DNA of 7,669 nucleotides. It comes from Sporosarcina sp. (GTDB lineage: Bacteria; Bacillota; Bacilli; Bacillales_A; Planococcaceae). The DNA lies in assembly GCA_029263945.1 (NCBI GenBank), contig JARIDM010000140.1, positions 1 to 7,669 on the forward strand. Reading direction: 5' to 3'. This document shows positions 1 through 5,794 of this stretch, in pieces. The notes beneath the pieces are model-generated. The model did not search any database. It had not been told where the DNA came from and was given only the letters and a program-made list of their open reading frames with translations. Each line of letters starts with the position of its first letter. The first letter of the stretch is position 1. The position numbers and the translations under genes were made by a program.

Positions 1-192
1 AAGCCACGCCCTCCGGAAAGCGTACGTCGGAACGGAAAGTAACAGTTAGTTTAATACGTTAGGTTTTTTGATCCGTAAATGAAACGCTAAATCACAACAT
101 ACTTTATCATCAGTCTATCATATTTTCTGATTTACTTGTTAATTCTATTAAGTCATTAAAGTTACTTTAAACTCTGGTAATCATTTACTGCA
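1..192. other. Non-coding stretch left of the aspA terminator
   Basis: I find no credible gene here; the only ATG-led plus-strand ORFs are a few codons long. The first ~40 bases are GC-rich (about 60%) and end in a sequence that reads as KPRPPESVRRNGK-stop in frame 1. This is either the tail of an upstream rightward ORF or the end of a dispersed GC-rich repeat. From about base 45 the sequence is strongly AT-rich. A perfect 15-bp palindrome, TTAAAGT-T-ACTTTAA, lies at 156-170. I see no promoter pair I would defend. Confidence 0.5.
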
Positions 193-252
193 TAGAAAAA
201 AATATAAAAGAAACACGCATGAAAACAAGCTTTTACGACTTGTGTCCATGCG
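193..252 (-). terminator. Rho-independent terminator of aspA
   Basis: Read on the minus strand, CGCATG (252-247) pairs with CATGCG (221-216). Inside that, ACAAG (243-239) pairs with CTTGT (229-225), with a symmetric 3x3 internal loop between the two helices. The descending arm is followed by a T-rich tract (TGTTTCTTTT, then seven Ts near 196-202). It lies about 40 bp after the aspA stop codon and points leftward, as expected for the end of the aspA transcript. Confidence 0.75.
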
Positions 253-293
253 GGTATTGAGTTTTTATTACGTTTTCATCTAGATTTTATCGA

Positions 294-1715
294 TTATTTT
301 ATTAACAAAGATTCGCCCGATATGCCTGGTTTGGTCATTTCGAATGGATCTAGTATTTGATCTAATTCATCTTCAGATAAAATCTTGTATTTCTGGCATA
401 GGGATCGAACAGATTCCCCTTTAATCATTGCTTCGCGTGCAATGTTTGCCGCTACTTCATAACCAATATGGGGATTAACCGCAGTGATGACACCCACACT
501 AGTATCTACATACTTTTGCATTTGCTCGAAGTTCGCTCGAATCCCTTCGATACAAAAATCAGTGAATACGCGGAAGCCGTTATCCATAATCCGAATTGAC
601 TGTAGCAAGTTAAAGACAAGAACTGGTTCCATCACGTTTAGTTCAAATTGGCCTGCTTCTGAAGCGAGAGAAATCGTGTGGTCATTTCCAATCACTTGGA
701 ATGAAATTTGGTTTATTAATTCGGCCATCACTGGATTTACTTTTCCTGGCATGATCGAAGAACCAGGCTGCCTTGATGGGAGTTCTAATTCATTTAAACC
801 TGTTGTTGGCCCTGATGACATCAGTCTAAGGTCATTCGCGATTTTAGAAATATTGATTGCACATATTTTGAGTGCACTAGACACTTCCGTATAGACATCG
901 GTATTTTGCGTAGCATCTACTAAATTTTCAGCAGATGTGATTGGAAAACCACTAATTTCAGCTAACTTTTTTGCAACCGTGTGAATATAATTGGGATCCG
1001 CATTGAGTCCTGTTCCAACGGCTGTTGCGCCCATATTCACTTCATATAGACTTTCTTTTGCACGTGTAATCCTTTGTATATCTCGATAGATCACTCTGCT
1101 ATATGCTTCAAACTCTTGCCCTAAACGAATCGGCACTGCATCTTGCATATGCGTGCGCCCCATTTTAATAATCGAATCAAATTCAATTGCTTTTCCTTTA
1201 AAGACAGCATGCATCGATTCCATCGTTACGAGTAATCGCTCGAGTAAGGTGAGCGCTGCAATATGAACTGCTGTTGGAATTGCATCATTTGTTGATTGCG
1301 CCATATTGATATGCGTATTGGGGCTAATTTTGGTGTAATCGCCTTTTTCTTCACCTAAAATTTCAAGCGCACGGTTTGCAATGACTTCATTTGCATTCAT
1401 ATTAATGGAGGTACCTGCCCCTCCTTGAATCGGGTCTACAATAAATGCATCGTGTAAAGAACCTTGAATAATCTCATCCGCTGCTTGCTTTATCGCTTCT
1501 TGCATATAGGTCGGAAGATAATCGTGCTCAGAATTGGCAATCGCTGCCGCCTTTTTAACGATTGCAAGTGCTTTTATTAATTCGGGATCTAATCGATACC
1601 CAGTAATCGGAAAGTTCTCAACAGCTCGTAACGTTTGAATCCCGTAATAAGCATCTACTTGAATCTCTTTTGCACCTAAAAAGTCTTTTTCAATTCTCGT
1701 CTCACTATCTTTCAT
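294..1715 (-). CDS. aspA: Aspartate ammonia-lyase (aspartase)
   Basis: Cytosolic enzyme that deaminates L-aspartate to fumarate and ammonia, feeding amino-acid carbon into the TCA cycle. It is a 473-residue member of the aspartase/fumarase superfamily, which works as a homotetramer. The family signature GSSIMPGKVNP is at residues 318-328, with the expected catalytic base Ser319 and the flexible-loop residues Lys325 and Asn327. Substrate-site segments GTS (101-103), QSTND (140-144) and GRTHMQDA (186-193) are intact. All fall one residue after the numbering I recall for Bacillus sp. YM55-1 aspartase (Ser318, Thr101, Thr141, His188), which favours aspartase over class II fumarase. I chose ATG 1715 because GGAGG (1729-1725) lies 9 nt before it. 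A GTG two codons upstream (1721) is only 3 nt from that site. In B. subtilis the orthologue ansB follows the asparaginase gene ansA; here no asparaginase gene precedes it and the gene follows bmrD, with its own candidate promoter. Confidence 0.96.
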   Translation of the reverse strand: MKDSETRIEKDFLGAKEIQVDAYYGIQTLRAVENFPITGYRLDPELIKALAIVKKAAAIANSEHDYLPTYMQEAIKQAADEIIQGSLHDAFIVDPIQGGAGTSINMNANEVIANRALEILGEEKGDYTKISPNTHINMAQSTNDAIPTAVHIAALTLLERLLVTMESMHAVFKGKAIEFDSIIKMGRTHMQDAVPIRLGQEFEAYSRVIYRDIQRITRAKESLYEVNMGATAVGTGLNADPNYIHTVAKKLAEISGFPITSAENLVDATQNTDVYTEVSSALKICAINISKIANDLRLMSSGPTTGLNELELPSRQPGSSIMPGKVNPVMAELINQISFQVIGNDHTISLASEAGQFELNVMEPVLVFNLLQSIRIMDNGFRVFTDFCIEGIRANFEQMQKYVDTSVGVITAVNPHIGYEVAANIAREAMIKGESVRSLCQKYKILSEDELDQILDPFEMTKPGISGESLLIK

Positions 1716-1724
1716 CTTCACTTA

Positions 1725-1729
1725 CCTCC
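1725..1729 (-). promoter_or_regulatory. aspA ribosome binding site (decides the start)
   Basis: GGAGG on the minus strand, within TGGAGGT. Spacing is 9 nt to the ATG at 1715 but only 3 nt to the in-frame GTG at 1721, so the ATG is the likely start. Confidence 0.8.
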
Positions 1730-1789
1730 AGTTAATCGATCGATACATGCATAGGCTATCTTTTTCATTTAACTTTCATCATTTGATGT

Positions 1790-1812
1790 GAATAGGTCCA
1801 TCATACCTATTC
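1790..1812. promoter_or_regulatory. Candidate operator: inverted repeat over the aspA promoter
   Basis: Two perfect 8-bp arms, GAATAGGT (1790-1797) and ACCTATTC (1805-1812), separated by 7 bp. A third partial half-site, ATAGGT, lies at 1826-1831. No T-tract follows on either strand, so this does not look like a terminator. It covers the -10 hexamer and likely start point of the candidate aspA promoter, where a bound repressor would block initiation. The identity of any regulator is unknown. Confidence 0.5.
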
Positions 1813-1828
1813 AAGAGCAGAATGTATA
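1800..1828 (-). promoter_or_regulatory. Candidate sigma-A promoter of aspA
   Basis: On the minus strand, TATACA (1828-1823, 4/6 match to the -35 consensus), a 17-bp spacer, then TATGAT (1805-1800, 5/6 match to the -10). It begins 5 bp after the bmrD stop codon and would start transcription near 1793, giving a leader of about 80 nt before aspA. There is no clear terminator between bmrD and aspA, so read-through from bmrCD is also possible. Confidence 0.5.
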
Positions 1829-1833
1829 GGTGC

Positions 1834-3576
1834 TTAAGAAGAGGCCCCTGCTTGTAATTGATACATTTGTGCGTATTGACCATCTAAAGCGAGCAATTCT
1901 TCATGTGCACCGCTTTCAATGATTTCACCACGATCAAGCACCAAAATACGATCTGCATTTTTAATCGTCGACAACCGGTGTGCAATGATAAATGTCGTGC
2001 GTCCTTTTTTTAGCACTTGCATTGCGTGTTGAATAATCTCCTCTGTTTCCGTATCAATATTTGACGTCGCTTCATCTAGTATTAAAATCGCAGGGTCAAA
2101 TGCTAGCGCGCGTGCAAATGAAATAAGTTGTCGTTGTCCAGAAGAGAGTGTACTGCCCTTCTCGACAACTTCTTCATCGATTCCTTTTTCCATGTACTTA
2201 AGCACCCGTTCTCCGCCAACAGCATTCAACGCTTGCTGAACTTTTTCCCGAGAGATACCTTTGTCACCAAGGCTAATATTCGATTCCACCGTCCCACTAA
2301 ACAAATATGGATCCTGTAAAACAATCCCCATATGCTTGCGAACCGTTTGCCTCGGCATCTCTTGAATATCTATCCCATCAATTGTAATCTTGCCTTTTGA
2401 TGGATCATAAAAGCGGAATAACAAATTCATAATCGAGCTTTTTCCTGACCCTGTATGTCCAACGAGCGCAATGGTCTCTCCTTGCTTTGCTTCAAAAGTA
2501 ATGTCTTTTAACACATAATCCGCTTCTTGATAAGCAAACCAAATCTTTTCGAAACGGACATTTCCTTTATACCTTTCAATGACAGAATCACTGACTGGTT
2601 CACCTTCGCGGTCCATTAACTCAAATACACGTTCAGCCGCGACAAGTGAGTGTTCCAAATTGGCAAACTGATTGACAAGACCTGTCACAGGGTTAAACAG
2701 CCTCGTAATATAATCTACAAATGCATAAAGCATCCCTACCGAAATAACAGTTTCTGTTGAAAGTGATGCGCCTCCAAAATACCAAATAAACAACACAAAA
2801 GTCAGGGAGCGAATGACATCTACTAAGTTATGTGAAGTGGCCGCTTCCACCTTTAATAACTTGTTTTGATAGGCAAAATGTTCTTCATTCATCTTGTCAA
2901 ATTCGCCTTTCATTTGCTTTTCACGTCTGAATGCCTGAATGATTGTCATGCCATTAATAGATTCATTAATCATTGCATTCATATCACTTACTTTACTTCG
3001 AATGACGTGGTTCACTTTAGAGGCGAATTTCCGGTATGTCTTCATCCAAATATAAATAATCGGTAGCACAAACAAAGTAATGCCACCCATTTTTGGATCT
3101 AAATAAAACATTGCAATAAAAATCCCAAAGATATACATACCGCTTATAGCAAATTGTGACACAACGACTACATATAAATTTCGAATCGCCTCCGTATCGT
3201 TTGTGACTCGCGCAACAACTTTACCAGCTGGTAAATCATCGAAATAACGTATGGGTAACGTTTGAATATGTTCGTATAGGTCATTACGCATCTTTTGAAT
3301 AATCCGATTGGCTGCATTTTGCAATAATAAATATTGAAAATAGCGAAAAACGGCAGTCACAACTGCCAAGCTGAAGAATATGGCGAGTAAAACGATAATT
3401 GGTTTAAAGTCGATCGCACCGTTAACAGCCTCTGCAATATGATTGTCAATGATGTTTTTTGCGATAATTGGGCCCATTAAATCTGCCACTACTGCAAACG
3501 CTAAAAACAATAAACCCAGACTCAGTATTTTTTTATAGACAAGTGCATACTTTACTAAACGTTTTCCAGTACTCAT
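1834..3576 (-). CDS. bmrD: BmrD-like subunit of heterodimeric ABC multidrug exporter (YheH type)
   Basis: Membrane half-transporter of 580 residues: an ABC exporter transmembrane domain (about 15-310) followed by a nucleotide-binding domain (about 335-575). Visible motifs are Walker A GHTGSGKS (373-380), Q-loop Q421, signature LSSGQ (477-481), Walker B ILILDE with Asp501 and catalytic Glu502, and the switch His533. The signature departs from the canonical LSGGQ, as expected for the subunit that lends its signature to the degenerate ATP site. Much of the sequence matches my recollection of B. subtilis BmrD, but that protein is 673 residues and carries an extracellular insertion between TM1 and TM2. 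Here only about a dozen residues (47-58) join the two helices. Its ATG overlaps the bmrC stop as ATGA, with GGAGG 10 nt upstream inside bmrC, so the two are translationally coupled. The partner is BmrC. Likely role: ATP-driven efflux of drugs or other amphipathic compounds; the real substrate cannot be read from sequence. Confidence 0.92.
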   Translation of the reverse strand: MSTGKRLVKYALVYKKILSLGLLFLAFAVVADLMGPIIAKNIIDNHIAEAVNGAIDFKPIIVLLAIFFSLAVVTAVFRYFQYLLLQNAANRIIQKMRNDLYEHIQTLPIRYFDDLPAGKVVARVTNDTEAIRNLYVVVVSQFAISGMYIFGIFIAMFYLDPKMGGITLFVLPIIYIWMKTYRKFASKVNHVIRSKVSDMNAMINESINGMTIIQAFRREKQMKGEFDKMNEEHFAYQNKLLKVEAATSHNLVDVIRSLTFVLFIWYFGGASLSTETVISVGMLYAFVDYITRLFNPVTGLVNQFANLEHSLVAAERVFELMDREGEPVSDSVIERYKGNVRFEKIWFAYQEADYVLKDITFEAKQGETIALVGHTGSGKSSIMNLLFRFYDPSKGKITIDGIDIQEMPRQTVRKHMGIVLQDPYLFSGTVESNISLGDKGISREKVQQALNAVGGERVLKYMEKGIDEEVVEKGSTLSSGQRQLISFARALAFDPAILILDEATSNIDTETEEIIQHAMQVLKKGRTTFIIAHRLSTIKNADRILVLDRGEIIESGAHEELLALDGQYAQMYQLQAGASS

Positions 3577-5318
3577 TTTGATTCAACCTCCCCGATTTGC
3601 TGGCGGTCGAATTGCTCTTTGTACCAGCCGTTCTTTTTAAGTAGTGCTTCATGCGTTCCCGCCTCAACAACTTTCCCGTCATCCAGTACAATTATCCAAT
3701 TCGCATGTTGCACTGCAGATAGCCGATGTGTTGTAATAATCGTTGTTTTATCGACTCGCTCTTGTTGAATATTTTCAATAATTTTGGCTTCTGTTTTTGC
3801 ATCAACTGCAGACAAAGAGTCATCCAAAATTAGGATTTCTGGATTCTTTATAAGTGCTCGCGCAATTGAAATCCTTTGTTTCTGTCCGCCAGAAAGCGCA
3901 ACACCTTTTTCACCAACAAGTGTATCAAGTCCATCTGCTAACATTTCCAAGTCTTTTTCAAAATGAGCCAAACGAATTGTTTCAGCAATATCCGCTTCAG
4001 TAGCATCTGGTTGACCAAATAAAATATTCTCTCTGACAGAGCGCGAAAATAAAATATGATCTTGTGGCACATAGCCAATCCAATCTCTAATTCTTTCTTT
4101 CGTCATAGAACGAAGAGGGATATCAGAAAAAGCGATATCTCCCTCACCAGCAGGATACTCACGTAAAAGTTGTTTCACAAAAGTTGTTTTTCCACTGCCT
4201 GTTTTCCCAACGATCCCCAACGTTTCTCCTTGATTTAAATAGAGCCTGATATCGGATAGATTTATTGTTTTTGACGTAGGGTAAGTAAAGTTGACGGCTT
4301 CAAAACCTACTTTTTCTGGTTTATCGACATCAACAGGTTTTTCAGGATTTTTTACATCTTCTTCATAGCCAAGCGTCTGCATCACTCTATCTAAGGAGGC
4401 GTTCCCTCTTTGTAAAACGTTGATTAAATCACCAATCGCAAACATTGGCCATACAATCATTCCAAGATAAACATTAAAAGTGACTAAGTTCCCGAGCGAC
4501 ATATCTCCGATTGACACAAGGTATGCACCATATCCTAAACCAATCATGTACGTTAACCCTGTTAAAATTTTAGAGATAGGCATGAACAATGCGTCGATTT
4601 TTTCTACATGCATATTCTTTTGAAAGACATCTTCCGTCATGGTCGCAAAATCCTTTTCAGTAGCTCGCTCTTGCACATAAGCTCGAACGACACGCACACC
4701 TGCAACAGCTTCTAACACTTCATCATTTAAATCACCAAATGACTTTTGCGCCACCATATAGCGTTCATGGATTTTCTTCCCCAACACTTGCATAAGAAAA
4801 GCTAAAATTGGAAGTGGAATGATCGCTGCCAAAGTGAGTTTCCAGGAGACAAGAAAACCCATTGTCAAAATAAGTGTCAACAAATATAAGGTGGAATCTA
4901 TCAAAGTCATAATCCCAAATCCTGCTGTCTCTGAAATTGCACGTAAGTCATTTGTGGAACGAGCCATTAAATCACCCGTTTTATTTTTCTCATAGAATGT
5001 CGGTGTCATTTTCAAAAAATGCCCCATCAAATCTCCACGCAACTGCTTTTCAATTACATAAGAACCACCGAACAACTGATATTGCCATACATAATTGCAC
5101 ATGTAATTCACAATAATAATCGCGAGCATAACGCCTATAAATAGCCCTAACAATGTTACTGTTAACGTCTGCGTATAAATCGCATCAATTGCTTCACCGA
5201 TTAACCACGGTGGAATAATCACAAGGGCGTTTGTCATCATTAACAAGATCAGGGCAATTAGATACCTTTTTTTATTTTCTTTAAAAAACCATTTTAATTT
5301 AAACAATACAGAAAACAT
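3573..5318 (-). CDS. bmrC: BmrC-like subunit of heterodimeric ABC multidrug exporter (YheI type)
   Basis: Membrane half-transporter of 581 residues (B. subtilis YheI/BmrC is about 585) with a six-helix ABC exporter domain (about 15-310) and a nucleotide-binding domain (about 335-570). Motifs: Walker A GKTGSGKT (371-378), Q-loop Q419, canonical signature LSGGQ (475-479), Walker B ILILDD with Asp499 and Asp500, and switch His531. Asp500 replaces the catalytic glutamate, so this subunit contributes the Walker side of the degenerate site and the good signature to the active site. That is the asymmetric arrangement of BmrC/BmrD-type pairs. I chose ATG 5318 because AAAGGA lies 9 nt before it and the protein then starts MFSVLFKLKWFF, like YheI. 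An in-frame ATG at 5456 would add 46 residues, but it has no ribosome binding site and its codons run through the terminator hairpin. First structural gene of the operon, probably controlled by the upstream attenuator. Confidence 0.93.
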   Translation of the reverse strand: MFSVLFKLKWFFKENKKRYLIALILLMMTNALVIIPPWLIGEAIDAIYTQTLTVTLLGLFIGVMLAIIIVNYMCNYVWQYQLFGGSYVIEKQLRGDLMGHFLKMTPTFYEKNKTGDLMARSTNDLRAISETAGFGIMTLIDSTLYLLTLILTMGFLVSWKLTLAAIIPLPILAFLMQVLGKKIHERYMVAQKSFGDLNDEVLEAVAGVRVVRAYVQERATEKDFATMTEDVFQKNMHVEKIDALFMPISKILTGLTYMIGLGYGAYLVSIGDMSLGNLVTFNVYLGMIVWPMFAIGDLINVLQRGNASLDRVMQTLGYEEDVKNPEKPVDVDKPEKVGFEAVNFTYPTSKTINLSDIRLYLNQGETLGIVGKTGSGKTTFVKQLLREYPAGEGDIAFSDIPLRSMTKERIRDWIGYVPQDHILFSRSVRENILFGQPDATEADIAETIRLAHFEKDLEMLADGLDTLVGEKGVALSGGQKQRISIARALIKNPEILILDDSLSAVDAKTEAKIIENIQQERVDKTTIITTHRLSAVQHANWIIVLDDGKVVEAGTHEALLKKNGWYKEQFDRQQIGEVESK

Positions 5319-5327
5319 TGTTTCTCT

Positions 5328-5333
5328 TCCTTT
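5328..5333 (-). promoter_or_regulatory. bmrC ribosome binding site (decides the start)
   Basis: AAAGGA on the minus strand, 9 nt before the ATG at 5318. It lies downstream of the terminator hairpin, so bmrC is translated only on transcripts that read through. No comparable site precedes the in-frame ATG at 5456. Confidence 0.75.
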
Positions 5334-5382
5334 CTCTTTTCCAGACCCATTAAAGTCTACATAGTCGTAATTGTTGAAAAAC

Positions 5383-5422
5383 AACACAAAAAAGCACACG
5401 CTCATTAAAATAAGCGTGTGCT
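5383..5422 (-). terminator. Attenuator terminator in the bmrC leader
   Basis: Perfect 10-bp stem on the minus strand: AGCACACGCT (5422-5413), a 10-nt loop, and AGCGTGTGCT (5402-5393), followed by TTTTTGTGTTGT, giving a six-U run with the last stem base. No T-tract exists on the other strand, so it acts only on leftward transcripts. It lies between the bmrC promoter and the bmrC ribosome binding site, about 75 nt before the start codon, so it must be bypassed for bmrCD to be expressed. Confidence 0.85.
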
Positions 5423-5470
5423 CATTAAAATAGAACGGCAGACATGCCAGTTCCATTAATTATGACAACA

Positions 5471-5539
5471 TTAAATAGACTTTACCAGGCATGGATTAAC
5501 TATGAAATTTTCTTTTTCATTCACGAGTATTTTGTTCAT
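5471..5539 (-). CDS. Putative 22-residue leader peptide upstream of bmrC
   Basis: A small ORF lying between the bmrC promoter and the attenuator terminator. It begins MNKILVNEKE, ends NPCLVKSI, and stops with TAA about 50 nt before the terminator stem. A modest ribosome binding site (AAAGG, 5556-5552) lies 12 nt before the ATG, a little far. In B. subtilis the bmrCD operon is controlled by a leader ORF, bmrB (53 codons), through ribosome-mediated attenuation; this ORF is in the same place but is shorter, and I do not claim sequence similarity. Its last codons overlap segments able to pair downstream (GGCATG at 5443-5448, TAGACTTTA at 5351-5359), so the position of a ribosome here could change the RNA fold. 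An overlapping six-codon ORF (MKKKIS, ATG at 5520) is an alternative. Small ORFs arise by chance, so confidence is moderate. Confidence 0.45.
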   Translation of the reverse strand: MNKILVNEKENFIVNPCLVKSI

Positions 5540-5580
5540 TTTCCACGCCTACCTTTCTCTATCGATTTACGAATAAACTT

Positions 5581-5610
5581 ACAATAACACGACAACTTTC
5601 TGATTGTCAA
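5581..5610 (-). promoter_or_regulatory. Sigma-A promoter of the bmrC leader
   Basis: On the minus strand, a perfect -35 TTGACA (5610-5605), an 18-bp spacer, and -10 TATTGT (5586-5581, 4/6) preceded by an extended -10 TG motif (TGTTATTGT). The predicted start is near 5574, giving about 35 nt before the leader ORF and about 255 nt before bmrC. Confidence 0.72.
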
Positions 5611-5682
5611 CACTTTTCTAAAAATACACACAATTATAATTTAACCCTGGCAGATTACTATCTTTTAAATAAGCATTAATCA

Positions 5683-5711
5683 TTGTGTTTTTCTTGAAAA
5701 CAAATTATTAT
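5683..5711 (+). promoter_or_regulatory. Weak candidate promoter for the CNNM/CorC gene
   Basis: TTGTGT (5683-5688, only TTG conserved), a 17-bp spacer, and TATTAT (5706-5711, 5/6 match to the -10). It would start transcription near 5718, just upstream of the GGAGGTG ribosome binding site. A perfect TATAAT at 5635-5640 also exists on this strand but has no acceptable -35 at 16-18 bp. Confidence 0.35.
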
Positions 5712-5740
5712 AGACTTAACTATCTATATTTAGTATTACA

Positions 5741-5747
5741 GGAGGTG
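5741..5747 (+). promoter_or_regulatory. Strong ribosome binding site not in register with the main gene
   Basis: GGAGGTG is close to a full match to the 16S anti-SD sequence. The start codon at ideal distance is TTG 5754 (6-nt gap), which opens an 8-codon ORF in another frame. The first in-frame TTG of the CNNM gene (5771) is 23 nt away, too far. GGTGG (5744-5748) can also pair with CCACC (5761-5765). Confidence 0.7.
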
Positions 5748-5753
5748 GACACT

Positions 5754-5780
5754 TTGCTCCCCACCCACATTTGGGTTTGA
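5754..5780 (+). CDS. Possible 8-codon leader ORF (MLPTHIWV)
   Basis: TTG start at ideal spacing from the GGAGGTG site, ending in TGA at 5778-5780, out of frame with the following gene. The stop sits 14 nt before the preferred TTG start of the CNNM gene and just ahead of that gene's own AAAGG, so the arrangement would suit translational coupling. Alternatively it is an artefact of a one-base length difference in the CCCC run at 5759-5762: one extra C would join this start to the main reading frame. Confidence 0.3.
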   Translation: MLPTHIWV

Positions 5781-5783
5781 AGC

Positions 5784-5788
5784 AAAGG
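5784..5788 (+). promoter_or_regulatory. Ribosome binding site for TTG 5795
   Basis: AAAGG with a 6-nt gap to TTG 5795. This is the only in-frame start near the N-terminus with a correctly spaced site; TTG 5771 and TTG 5777 follow a pyrimidine-rich stretch. Confidence 0.5.
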
Positions 5789-5794
5789 TATTAT

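Noticed and set aside
484..894. Plus-strand ORF of 136 codons inside aspA
   Set aside because: It lies antisense to conserved aspartase coding sequence, has no recognisable domain, and is explained as a shadow of the real frame.
1790..1812. bmrD terminator at the GAATAGGT inverted repeat
   Set aside because: No T-tract follows the hairpin on either strand; an operator reading fits better.
2128..3966. Plus-strand ORFs of 60-66 codons inside bmrC and bmrD (2128, 2866, 3784)
   Set aside because: Short, antisense to conserved ABC motifs, with no ribosome binding site or family likeness.
5319..5456. 46-residue N-terminal extension of bmrC from ATG 5456
   Set aside because: There is no ribosome binding site before ATG 5456, the segment encodes through the terminator hairpin and its T-tract, and YheI-type proteins begin at MFSV, where a good ribosome binding site lies.
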